Positions 53,097 through 61,814 of a stretch of DNA of 64,000 nucleotides are shown piece after piece (the stretch's first letter is position 1; every line of letters begins with the position of its first letter). Under the pieces are notes generated by a model, which had not been told where the DNA came from, did not search any database, and was given only the letters and a program-made list of their open reading frames with translations. Source of the stretch: Bacteroides intestinalis. GTDB taxonomy: Bacteria > Bacteroidota > Bacteroidia > Bacteroidales > Bacteroidaceae. The stretch covers positions 62,001 through 126,000 of the forward strand of contig NZ_QRZF01000002.1 of assembly GCF_003464595.1 (NCBI RefSeq), read 5' to 3'. A program made the translations under genes and the position numbers.

Positions 53097-54224
53097 ATGA
53101 AGACCATCTTCTACTCATTATTCATGGTATTTGCCCTCTCGGGGGTGAATACCATGTCGTTGATAGCTCAGAACAGTTATCAGACCGATTTATTGGCTGA
53201 TATGGCAACCTCATTAAAGTTGGCAGATCAGTTGAGTACTTTGAAAGATGGTCGTTATAATACAGAACTTTTTTATAAAAAACGTCCGTTGAGTGTTACT
53301 GTAGATGGTGGAAGGGTAAGCCATATTGGTTATCTTTTGTTTTCTGAGGAACAACGTCAATTGCTACAGGTTCCTGCTGTATACAATTTCTTAGAGCGAT
53401 ATGTGCTGAGCATTGATCTACCATTGAAACGTGAGAAGTCTGTAGAGAAACAATTAGCAGAAGATAATATCAATTTTACAGTTGGAGAAATGTCCGATCT
53501 GCGTAAACAGGTTGGTGATACCACTTTAAACCTGACTATTGACAATCTGTCTGACAGGCGCTATAAGGTTAGCTGGTATCGGGGTGATAAACTAACTTGT
53601 TCTGTTGATTTCCCTATTAGTTATGATTTGCTTCATGGTACTGAAATGGTAGAAAACGAGCGACGTATCGTTAGTGCTATAAAACGTGCTCCTTTGTTAC
53701 CGGCAGATACCGCAAAAGTTAACCCTAAGTTTTTGGTTAAGACTTGGCAGCCGAATTATTTTGTTCTTCCCGGAGATACTTGTTACACGGCTGAACTAAG
53801 TACCACCCGTTATTATGAGAAATCGGATGATGGGAAATATCAGTTGCTGTTCAATCGGAAGCATCCTTTGGAGAGCTTGGCAAACCTGCTGACAACCGTT
53901 AATCTGAAAAATGATTTTAGGATAAATGTCCGTCTGAAAAAGTATGATGCTCCTGATGAAAACTTTGAAATGCCTTTGTTGCAGTTTGTTAGTTACTTTT
54001 TGAGACAAGGGTGTACCCCTTATTTTGGAGTAATTAGCTTTGAGGGTACGCTTGCCGTTTGTGAATTATTAATGCGCAATGCCAATGAAGGATATTGCCA
54101 TGTGATGAAAGTAACTTGCGATGTAGAACAGTTACTGGATAAGAAAGGAAATATAACAGCCCGTCTGACTAGTTATGTTCCCACTTTTAAAATAAAAAAT
54201 TTGTTTAAGGAAGATGAAAATTAA
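53097..54224 (+). CDS. Exported protein of unknown function (tubulin-like operon)
   Basis: 375 residues from the ATG at 53097, which opens a Sec signal (ending NTMSLIAQNS); a TTG three codons earlier is in frame but less likely. The mature protein mixes alpha and beta stretches and has no motif I recognise. It has no lipobox, so it should be periplasmic or secreted. The 3' end overlaps the next gene by 11 bp, a sign of translational coupling. Confidence 0.7.
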   Translation: MKTIFYSLFMVFALSGVNTMSLIAQNSYQTDLLADMATSLKLADQLSTLKDGRYNTELFYKKRPLSVTVDGGRVSHIGYLLFSEEQRQLLQVPAVYNFLERYVLSIDLPLKREKSVEKQLAEDNINFTVGEMSDLRKQVGDTTLNLTIDNLSDRRYKVSWYRGDKLTCSVDFPISYDLLHGTEMVENERRIVSAIKRAPLLPADTAKVNPKFLVKTWQPNYFVLPGDTCYTAELSTTRYYEKSDDGKYQLLFNRKHPLESLANLLTTVNLKNDFRINVRLKKYDAPDENFEMPLLQFVSYFLRQGCTPYFGVISFEGTLAVCELLMRNANEGYCHVMKVTCDVEQLLDKKGNITARLTSYVPTFKIKNLFKEDEN

Positions 54225-55041
54225 AGGTATGAAACAACGAATTCTGATGTTGCTGTTGGGCTGCCTCTCGGTTACGGGGGCTATTGCACAAAATTCGGGT
54301 ATAACGAAACAGATAAACGACATTAAACGTGACGGAAAATATTTCTATGCCGAATCTACTATGGAGACTGAAGAGGAGGCACGTGAAGCTGCCACTTTGA
54401 TGTTAGCCAACTATATTAATGATTATATCAATGACAAAAACTTACCTCCTGAAAGTAAGGTTACGGAGCATAGCTTGACGAAGGTGCAATGTATAAAAGG
54501 AAAGCGTGGCACTAATATGCGTGTTTTTGTCTACGTAAATAAAGCTGATTATGTTCCTTTTGAGTCAGCGGCGGATGATACGCCGTTCGAATCAAAAGTA
54601 GAGCCGATTGCAGCACCTGAACCTGTTGAATCAGTTGCAGCACCTGAAGCAGCTCCGACTGTAACTTCTGAATCGGTTGTGGTAACTGAACCTACAGCGG
54701 CACCTGTAACCTCTTCTGAAGCTTCGATGGCCCTTCCCGTGGAATGGCAGCAGGAAGCCTTGAATGAAATGTTGCAGAAACCTAATTTACAGGGAGTGAT
54801 AGGAGTCCTTAATCGCATGAAGGTAGATTATAAAGTAAAACGTTTTGGTACATACAATGAATGTAAGAATGTAGCAGAATGTTTTTGGGTTATCTTGGAA
54901 GATGATACGGATAAAAGTTTAGTGACGATTCTGGGACCTGGCACCAATGACCGGGTTAATTTCAGAACCCGCCAGTATGATTCGTTGGATAACTATTTTG
55001 GTAAGGGAAAGAGTGCAGTGTGGTTTGAGTTTTCCAAATAA
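54214..55041 (+). CDS. Exported protein with Ala/Pro/Val-rich linker (tubulin-like operon)
   Basis: 275 residues. Signal peptide ending GAIAQNS. An N-terminal domain (about 28-115, with STMETEEEAREAATLMLANY) is followed by a low-complexity linker (about 128-170, repeats of AAPE, VESV and TSE) and a C-terminal domain (about 172-275, ending AVWFEFSK). The start could be the ATG at 54214 (AAGGA 3 bases upstream) or at 54229. Function unknown. It overlaps the preceding gene by 11 bp. Confidence 0.7.
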   Translation: MKIKGMKQRILMLLLGCLSVTGAIAQNSGITKQINDIKRDGKYFYAESTMETEEEAREAATLMLANYINDYINDKNLPPESKVTEHSLTKVQCIKGKRGTNMRVFVYVNKADYVPFESAADDTPFESKVEPIAAPEPVESVAAPEAAPTVTSESVVVTEPTAAPVTSSEASMALPVEWQQEALNEMLQKPNLQGVIGVLNRMKVDYKVKRFGTYNECKNVAECFWVILEDDTDKSLVTILGPGTNDRVNFRTRQYDSLDNYFGKGKSAVWFEFSK

Positions 55042-55105
55042 GAATAAGATTTGGTTTAGAAGCTTATGCTGTTTGTGTATATATAAATAGTAATGTTATA
55101 GAAAT

Positions 55106-56095
55106 ATGAGAAAATTAGTATTCGCTTTTTGGATGTTGGGTTGTTGCATGCTTTTACAAGCACAAAACGAGGTCCTTTTTGAGTTTTCTGATGGTATTCC
55201 GGATGGTGCTTTAAAAACGAAGATAGAGCAGCAGGTGATGGGCTTGCTGACTGCTATTAATACTGCCGAATCCAGCAATTCAGACATCAATTATAGTGGT
55301 ATTGACATTGATAATTTGGCTTCACAGAGCATTGGGATGACGTGGAATAATGTTCATTTTCGTACGATGGATAATGATATCGTAGAGCATTGTGTACGTT
55401 TGGAACGGAATAATGGAAGCTTGCGCGGCTTTCAGGTAAGAAATATTGGGGTGGAAATGAAGCCATTAGATGCTGCATTTGACACCCAAAAATCTAAGTA
55501 TCAGGAAATTTGCATTGATTTTAGTTCCGCAGGACGGATTGTTGATTTTAATTTTGCCATGGAAACCCGGCAATATCAGCAATTGCTGAAAGAAGGCGTA
55601 CGTTTGAATGATGTGGACCGTCGTTTACAAATTATTCACTGGTGCGAACAGTTCAGAAAAGCTTATAATGATAAGAATCTGAAATTTATGGAAGATATCT
55701 TCAGTGATGATGCTTTGATTATTACAGGTAAGGTAGTGATGCAAAGACAAAAAAGCGAAGTTGGGATGGCAGATGCGGCAAAAGTAGAATATGTCCAAAA
55801 GAACAAACAACAGTATTTGGCAAGTCTTCGTCGCGTTTTCGACCGTGAAAAACATAAAGGTTATATCAATGTAGAGTTCAATGATTATGAGATTAAACGT
55901 AATGGTGCTCCGGGAAAAACTCAGTACTATGCAGTGACGTTACGACAGAACTGGTATTCATCGACCTACCATGATGAAGGTATGGTTGTCCTGATCTGGG
56001 ATTTTACCAATGAAGAGCAGCCCAAAATACAGGTAAGAACCTGGCAGCCTATGGGAGAAAGTGTATTCGGATTTTCAGATGTCAAATTACCATAA
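55106..56095 (+). CDS. Exported protein with NTF2-like region (tubulin-like operon)
   Basis: 329 residues. Sec signal ending MLLQAQNE. The first 170 residues are beta-rich with no recognised motif. The second half (about 170-320) looks NTF2/SnoaL-like: WCEQFRKAYNDKNLKFMEDIFSDDALI, then YINVEFNDYEIKRNG and a final strand with VLIWDFTNEEQPKIQVRTWQP. No catalytic residues are evident. The gap to the preceding gene is 64 bp, the largest inside the operon after the first genes. Confidence 0.65.
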   Translation: MRKLVFAFWMLGCCMLLQAQNEVLFEFSDGIPDGALKTKIEQQVMGLLTAINTAESSNSDINYSGIDIDNLASQSIGMTWNNVHFRTMDNDIVEHCVRLERNNGSLRGFQVRNIGVEMKPLDAAFDTQKSKYQEICIDFSSAGRIVDFNFAMETRQYQQLLKEGVRLNDVDRRLQIIHWCEQFRKAYNDKNLKFMEDIFSDDALIITGKVVMQRQKSEVGMADAAKVEYVQKNKQQYLASLRRVFDREKHKGYINVEFNDYEIKRNGAPGKTQYYAVTLRQNWYSSTYHDEGMVVLIWDFTNEEQPKIQVRTWQPMGESVFGFSDVKLP

Positions 56096-56114
56096 TAACA
56101 ACAAACCAATTTAT

Positions 56115-57233
56115 ATGAAAAAGATTTTTTTTGCAGCAGTTTTGCTATGTTTCTCGTTATGCTCGCTTTATGCACAAGAGTTGACCATGAGCGATTTTCA
56201 TGTTGATTCATCAGATTTATCAGCTCAGGTGCATCAAGTTGCTGATTTGAATGGCGATCCTTGTGCCTTAATTAAGGTAGGATTGACTGTGCCGGATGCT
56301 AAGTTTGAGGGGGATATTGTAAAGTCTGAGTACAAGGATGGAGAATATTGGGTCTATTTGATCGGAGGCTCCAGTTGGCTTACTATTAAAACCTCAGATT
56401 TTACTCCTTTGCGTTGCGATTTTGAGAGCGTGAAGTCGAAATCCACCTATATTATGACGGTTACTAAACCGGGTGAGAATTTCCTGAAACCAAGAATTAC
56501 CGTGGACTTGAAGCCACAGGCTAATATCATTGGTGTACAGACTAAAAAGCCGGTAAGTTTTGACTTGTTGCTTGTGAAACCCGGTATGTTCAAAATGGGA
56601 GCTACTCCTGAACAGCAAAATGCGGACAAAGATGAGCAGCCTGTTCATTGGGTAAAGATTACAAAAGACTTTTATATGGGTGAAACGGAAGTGACACAGG
56701 CATTATGGGAGTATGTTATGGATAGTAATCCTTCTACTTTCAAAGATCCTAATAAACCCGTGGAAATGGTTAGTTGGGATGAATGCCAGGTTTTCCTTTC
56801 AAAATTGAGTGAACTGACAGGAGTGCGTTTCCGTTTGCCGACCGAAGCTGAATGGGAGTATGTGGCTCGTGGCGGAAACAAAACTCAGCTTACACAATAT
56901 AGTGGAAGTGCTAATGTCGATGAAGTAGGTTGGTATTATCCGAATAGCCAGAATACGACACATGCTGTAAAAACGAAGAAGCCTAATGAATTGGGATTCT
57001 ATGATATGAGTGGTAATGTGTGGGAATTCTGTATGGACTATAAGAATGAGTATCCCAAAGGAGAAGTTTCGGATCCTATCGGATCTAAAGCTGATAAGAA
57101 CCGTGTGCGTCGTGGCGGTGCCTGGGATAGTGAATCACCTGATAACCTTCGTGTAGCTTTCCGCCGCAGAGTGGAGCAGGATTCGCGTGAAAAGGGCTTA
57201 GGCTTACGAGTAGTACTGGATCTTAGTAAGTGA
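56115..57233 (+). CDS. Exported SUMF1/FGE-fold protein (tubulin-like operon)
   Basis: 372 residues from the ATG at 56115, which opens a signal peptide (MKKIFFAAVLLCFSLCSLYA). The first 150 residues form an N-terminal beta domain. The rest is a formylglycine-generating-enzyme-like domain: PGMFKMGATPEQQNADKDEQ, YMGETEVTQALWEYVM, RLPTEAEWEYVARGG, GLYDMSGNVWEF-like and RRGGAWDSESPDNLRVAFRRR. The Cys residues of true FGE near the RGGxW motif are absent, so it is probably not a sulfatase-activating enzyme but a binding or structural SUMF1 protein. It starts 20 bp after the previous gene. Confidence 0.83.
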   Translation: MKKIFFAAVLLCFSLCSLYAQELTMSDFHVDSSDLSAQVHQVADLNGDPCALIKVGLTVPDAKFEGDIVKSEYKDGEYWVYLIGGSSWLTIKTSDFTPLRCDFESVKSKSTYIMTVTKPGENFLKPRITVDLKPQANIIGVQTKKPVSFDLLLVKPGMFKMGATPEQQNADKDEQPVHWVKITKDFYMGETEVTQALWEYVMDSNPSTFKDPNKPVEMVSWDECQVFLSKLSELTGVRFRLPTEAEWEYVARGGNKTQLTQYSGSANVDEVGWYYPNSQNTTHAVKTKKPNELGFYDMSGNVWEFCMDYKNEYPKGEVSDPIGSKADKNRVRRGGAWDSESPDNLRVAFRRRVEQDSREKGLGLRVVLDLSK

Positions 57234-57235
57234 CA

Positions 57236-58240
57236 ATGAAACGTAATATTGTTATTTGTATCGTGTTTCTGTGCATGGCTCTTGCTGGTCATGCACAAGA
57301 ACCTGCTCTTCATTTTTCTTCCAATGGAGAGTTTAAAATTGTGCAGTTTACAGATCTCCATTATAAGTGGGGAAAGAAGGCCTCAAATAAGGCTATAGAA
57401 TGCATGGAAGAAGTGTTGGATGCTGAAAAACCGGATTTTGTGATGGTAACGGGAGATTTGGTTTATTCTGCTTCAGTAGCAAAAATTCTACCGATATTAT
57501 TTGCTTGTATTTCGGAACGTCAGATTCCATTTGCCGTTGTATTTGGCAATCACGATGAACAATTTGATTGTACATTGAGTGAAATCTACGATATCATTAG
57601 TGCTATGCCTTATAATATACAGCCCGATCGCAACGGAGCTTTCAGTCCCGATTATGCTTTACCGGTGATGTCCAGTGATGGATCGCATGCGGCAGCAGTA
57701 CTTTATTGTCTTGACTCGCATGCTCGTCCCAAACTACAGGGAATTGGCGGATATGATTGGTTGAAGTTTGATCAAATCAATTGGTATCGCGAGCAAAGTA
57801 GTGCCTTTACTGAACAGAATGGTGGAACTCCTCTTCCGTCTCTTGCTTTTTTCCATATTCCTTTGCCCGAATATGCTGAGGCTGAGGCTGACGGAAAAAA
57901 TCCATTATTGGGTTCAAAAGGAGAGAATGTTAGCTGTCCGAAACTTAATTCCGGCATGTTTACTGCCATAAAGGAGCAAGGGGATGTGATTGCTACTTTC
58001 TGTGGACACGATCACGATAACGATTTTGTAGTGATGTACAAGGATATTTTGTTGGCTTATGGACGCTTCTCCGGAGGAAATACAATCTATAATCATCTGA
58101 GGCCAAATGGTGCGCGTGTGATTGTTCTGAAAGAGAATCAAAGGACTTTTGATACTTGGGTACGGTTACGTGGCGGAGAGGTGATTAACCAGATGACGTA
58201 TCCGGATAGTTTTCTAAAATCAAAGAAGAAGGCCAAATAA
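57236..58240 (+). CDS. Exported calcineurin-like metallophosphoesterase (tubulin-like operon)
   Basis: 334 residues from the ATG at 57236; a GTG at 57230 overlaps the previous stop and is less likely. Signal peptide ending LAGHAQE. Metal-binding motifs of the calcineurin-like family are in order: FTDLHYKW (Asp, His), VTGDLVY (Asp), FGNHDEQ (Asn, His), AFFHIP (His) and CGHDHDND (His). It should hydrolyse phosphate esters in the periplasm; the substrate is unknown. The gene follows the SUMF1 gene by 2 bp and is the last before the terminator at 58268. Confidence 0.9.
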   Translation: MKRNIVICIVFLCMALAGHAQEPALHFSSNGEFKIVQFTDLHYKWGKKASNKAIECMEEVLDAEKPDFVMVTGDLVYSASVAKILPILFACISERQIPFAVVFGNHDEQFDCTLSEIYDIISAMPYNIQPDRNGAFSPDYALPVMSSDGSHAAAVLYCLDSHARPKLQGIGGYDWLKFDQINWYREQSSAFTEQNGGTPLPSLAFFHIPLPEYAEAEADGKNPLLGSKGENVSCPKLNSGMFTAIKEQGDVIATFCGHDHDNDFVVMYKDILLAYGRFSGGNTIYNHLRPNGARVIVLKENQRTFDTWVRLRGGEVINQMTYPDSFLKSKKKAK

Positions 58241-58267
58241 TACCTATATTAAGTAATAAAAAGAAAT

Positions 58268-58308
58268 TCTCTCTATCTGCTGATGATATGAGAGATTTTT
58301 TTTTCTTT
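58268..58308 (+). terminator. Terminator of the tubulin-like operon
   Basis: TCTCTC (58268-58273) pairs with GAGAGA (58290-58295), followed by nine T's and further T's. It lies 28 bp after the phosphoesterase stop. The stem is short (6 bp), so strength is moderate. Confidence 0.6.
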
Positions 58309-58388
58309 GTACATTTCCTGAAATAATAAAGAACGCACTTTTTCTGTTATTGACTCCCTTTGTATATTTCCTTGCTTTTATCTTATTG

Positions 58389-58396
58389 TATTTTTG
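58389..58396 (+). promoter_or_regulatory. Possible -7 box of the second SusC operon
   Basis: TATTTTTG fits TAnnTTTG but leaves a leader of about 230 bases and has no -33 partner at the right distance. The phased repeats lie downstream of it, so another start near 58540-58600 is possible. Confidence 0.3.
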
Positions 58397-58484
58397 AAAA
58401 ATGCTGTTTTATGCTCTATAACATGTAATGGCGTATTGGCTGAATGTATTGTGTTTTTGTTGATATTCAGTGGTTTATCTTGTG

Positions 58485-58529
58485 TTGACGTATTGTTAAC
58501 GTATTTATAATTTTGAATTGACGTATTTA
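58485..58529. promoter_or_regulatory. Three phased TTRACGTATT direct repeats
   Basis: TTGACGTATT (58485), TTAACGTATTTA (58496) and TTGACGTATTTA (58518) are spaced 11 and 22 bp apart, that is one and two helical turns. A weaker copy, ATGGCGTATT, is at 58428. They lie 100-150 bp upstream of the SusC start and are candidate regulator sites. Confidence 0.5.
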
Positions 58530-58631
58530 AGAATGGGCTATGTGAAGTCCTTTTATTGCATTTTACTCTATGTTTGCAGTGTTCGATTGAGAACATAACC
58601 GAGAATTGTTAATCTTAATTTAGTAAAACTT

Positions 58632-61600
58632 ATGAAAAAGTTATTATCAGTTTTATTTTTACTGAGCTTTACCTTAGCTTCTGTATTTGCACAAGATATA
58701 CAGATAAAAGGTACGGTGGTAAGTGGTGCGGACAATGAACCCTTACCTGGAGTAAATGTGGTGGTGAAAGGTAATGCCACTACGGGAACAATCACCGGTA
58801 TAGACGGTGAATTTGCTTTGTCGGTTCCCTCCGACGCAATCCTTTCCATTTCTTATATAGGATTTAAATCATTGGAAATTCCGGTAAATGGTAAGCGTGA
58901 ACTTAAAATTGTTCTGCAAGAAGATTCTGAAACATTGGACGAAGTAGTAGTTATTGGTTACGGTACTCAGAAAAAGAGTGTGGTAACAGCATCCATTGCC
59001 AGAGTATCATCTGAGGATTTGGCAAATACAGCTCCGGTTCGTATGGATAATGCTTTGAAAGGCTTGGCAGCTGGTGTTACGGTTACTTCCTCTTCCGGTC
59101 AGCCGGGTGCAGCAGCTCAGATTCGCGTACGTGGTGTAGGTACGATTCGTACGGAAAATGGTGCAGCCGATCCTCTTTATATTGTAGACGGTATGCCTAT
59201 TGAAGGTGGTCTGGATTATTTGAATCCGAGTGACATTGCTTCTATCGAAGTTCTGAAAGATGCTGCTTCGGGTGCTGTTTATGGTGCACGTGCTGCGAAT
59301 GGTGTAATTCTTGTTACTACTAAAAGCGGTAAGATTGGTAAAACGAAAGTGACTTATGACTTTTCTTATGGCTGGCAAAGTGCATGGAAGAATCGGGATG
59401 TGTTGAATGCTACGGAATATGCGCTCATGATGAATGAGGGTGCTATTAATGCAGGTATAGCTCCCAAATACAACGATCCATACTCTTATGGTACGGGAAC
59501 TGATTGGCAGAATGAAGTATTTAATGATAATGCTCCCGTAATGAATCATCAGGTGAGTGTGAGCGGTGCGAGTGATAAGGTGAACTACTTGTTCTCAGCT
59601 GGTTATTATACCCAAGATGGTATTGTGGGTGGTAACTTTAATCGTTCTAACTATGAGCGTCTGACTTTGCGTAGCAATACACAATATACTCTCTTCGATG
59701 AATCTAAGAACCGTAATTGGTTGAATAGTCTGAAAGTGACTTCCAACCTTTCTTATGCCCGTATTAAAAGTACCGGTATTGAAGCTAACTCCACTTGGGG
59801 ATCTCCGTTAGGTTCTGCTTTGGCTTTATCTCCGATGTTGACCGTTTATGATGAAGGAGATGCTGCACAGGCTCAGCTTGACAAGTATGCTAATACAACG
59901 GATTACACTCCGATTTATGACCCACGTAACGGTAAGCTTTTTAGTATTCCCGGTTCGGAATTTGGTGAAATGACCAATCCGATTGCTAATCTTTCTTTGC
60001 CCGGTGCAAAGAACTGGAGCCATAAGTTTGTGGCTAATTTTTCTGCAGAATTGCAATTATGGGATAATCTGAGATTCAAGACTTCTTATGGTGCCGACCT
60101 CTCTTTCTGGGGCAATGATGGCTATACTCCTCTTTACTATTTGAGAAGTGGTGGTGCTTCATCACGCTCTACTGCCTACTCAGAGAAGCATGACGGGACT
60201 GTTTGGCAGTTGGAAAATGTGTTGATGTATGATAAGACGATTGATAAGCATACCTTCTCAGTTTTGTTAGGTCAGTCAGCAAAGAAGAATACTGGTTCAT
60301 ATCTTAGAGGTACACGTAACAATATTATCAATTATAGCCGTCCTTATCTCAATGCAAGTACCGGACAGGCAGCAGATGGTGATCAGACAGCAGCGGGTGC
60401 TCCTTCTGAGATCGCTACATTGGCTTCTCTTTTTGCACGGGCCAGCTATAACTATGACGAACGGTATATGTTCCAGGTTACAATCCGTCGTGACGGCTCT
60501 TCCCGTTTCGGATCTAATAATCACTATGCTGTATTCCCTTCCTTCTCACTGGGATGGAATTTGACAAACGAAAAGTTTATGCAGAAACGTCCTGAGTGGC
60601 TGACATCTACAAAAGTCCGTTTCTCTTGGGGTAAGAATGGTAATGAAAATATCGGTAATTTTAAATATACTGTGTTAACTTCAACCGGTAATAATTACAT
60701 TTTCGGAGCTGGAGAAAAGGTGATAAACGGTGTGAAGGCCAGTGGACTCGCTAATCCTGACTTGAAATGGGAAGAATCAGAACAACTGGACTTTGGTATT
60801 GACTTTGGTTTCTTTAATAACGCTTTGACTTTTACTGCCGACTATTACAAGAAAACTACCAATGGTATGTTGATGGAAATGAATATCCCTTCATATGTGG
60901 GTGAATCCAAACCGATTGGTAACGTAGGTAAGATGGAAAACAGCGGTATTGAATTGGAAGCAGCATACAGATTCCGCGTATCTGACTGGAACTTCCGCAT
61001 TGGTGGTAATCTGACCTATTTAAAGAATAAGCTGATTGAATATGGAAACGAATCTGGTTGGGCAAACCTTGATTCTTTCCAAGGTACAGGTACAATCAGC
61101 CGTGCTCAGAATGGTAAACCTTTCCCATACTTCTATGGATACAAAACTGCAGGTGTATTCCAGAATATGGATGAAGTGAATGCTTATACTAACTCTAAGG
61201 GAGAACTGATACAGCCCAACGCAGTCCCCGGTGATGTTCGTTTCGTGGATGTGGATGGAAGTGGTTCAATTGATGCTGATGACCGTACCGATATCGGAAA
61301 AGGTATGCCGGACTGGACTTATGGCCTTAATTTGAATGTAAGTTGGAAGAACTTCGATTTGAGTATGATGTGGCAAGGTACTATGGGTAATGATATTTAT
61401 GATGCAACTCGCCGTACCGACATCTCAGCTACTAATCTTCCTTCATGGATGCTGAACCGTTGGACCGGTGAAGGTACTTCTAACCGTATCCCTCGTTTTA
61501 TGCTGGGTGATAATACAAACTGGCAATCATCTGACTTATATGTTTACGATGGCAGTTATTTGCGTCTGAAAAACATTCAAATAGGCTACACTTTGCCGGC

Positions 61601-61787
61601 GGCATTAACACAGAAAGTGTTTGTTTCTTCACTGCGCTTCTACGTAGCAGCAGAGAACTTGTTTACTTTCACTAAATATCATGGTTTTGACCCTGAAATT
61701 TCATCGGGTGGTACTTCACTTGGTGTTGACTATGGTGTATATCCTCAGGCCAGAACATGGACGATTGGTGCTAACCTCACTTTCTAA
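58632..61787 (+). CDS. SusC/RagA family TonB-dependent transporter (second PUL)
   Basis: 1051 residues. Sec signal (ending SVFAQD), a carboxypeptidase-regulatory-like domain (about 23-95), the SusC signature DEVVVIGYGTQKK, a plug with IRVRGVGTIRTENG and YIVDGMPIEGG, and a long beta-barrel ending in IGANLTF. It imports an oligosaccharide with its SusD partner encoded 27 bp downstream. It is clearly different from the SusC at 7262-10411, so the substrate should differ. The glycan cannot be told from the sequence here. Confidence 0.96.
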   Translation: MKKLLSVLFLLSFTLASVFAQDIQIKGTVVSGADNEPLPGVNVVVKGNATTGTITGIDGEFALSVPSDAILSISYIGFKSLEIPVNGKRELKIVLQEDSETLDEVVVIGYGTQKKSVVTASIARVSSEDLANTAPVRMDNALKGLAAGVTVTSSSGQPGAAAQIRVRGVGTIRTENGAADPLYIVDGMPIEGGLDYLNPSDIASIEVLKDAASGAVYGARAANGVILVTTKSGKIGKTKVTYDFSYGWQSAWKNRDVLNATEYALMMNEGAINAGIAPKYNDPYSYGTGTDWQNEVFNDNAPVMNHQVSVSGASDKVNYLFSAGYYTQDGIVGGNFNRSNYERLTLRSNTQYTLFDESKNRNWLNSLKVTSNLSYARIKSTGIEANSTWGSPLGSALALSPMLTVYDEGDAAQAQLDKYANTTDYTPIYDPRNGKLFSIPGSEFGEMTNPIANLSLPGAKNWSHKFVANFSAELQLWDNLRFKTSYGADLSFWGNDGYTPLYYLRSGGASSRSTAYSEKHDGTVWQLENVLMYDKTIDKHTFSVLLGQSAKKNTGSYLRGTRNNIINYSRPYLNASTGQAADGDQTAAGAPSEIATLASLFARASYNYDERYMFQVTIRRDGSSRFGSNNHYAVFPSFSLGWNLTNEKFMQKRPEWLTSTKVRFSWGKNGNENIGNFKYTVLTSTGNNYIFGAGEKVINGVKASGLANPDLKWEESEQLDFGIDFGFFNNALTFTADYYKKTTNGMLMEMNIPSYVGESKPIGNVGKMENSGIELEAAYRFRVSDWNFRIGGNLTYLKNKLIEYGNESGWANLDSFQGTGTISRAQNGKPFPYFYGYKTAGVFQNMDEVNAYTNSKGELIQPNAVPGDVRFVDVDGSGSIDADDRTDIGKGMPDWTYGLNLNVSWKNFDLSMMWQGTMGNDIYDATRRTDISATNLPSWMLNRWTGEGTSNRIPRFMLGDNTNWQSSDLYVYDGSYLRLKNIQIGYTLPAALTQKVFVSSLRFYVAAENLFTFTKYHGFDPEISSGGTSLGVDYGVYPQARTWTIGANLTF

Positions 61788-61814
61788 TTTCTCATCTTTA
61801 AAATATAAAAAGTT

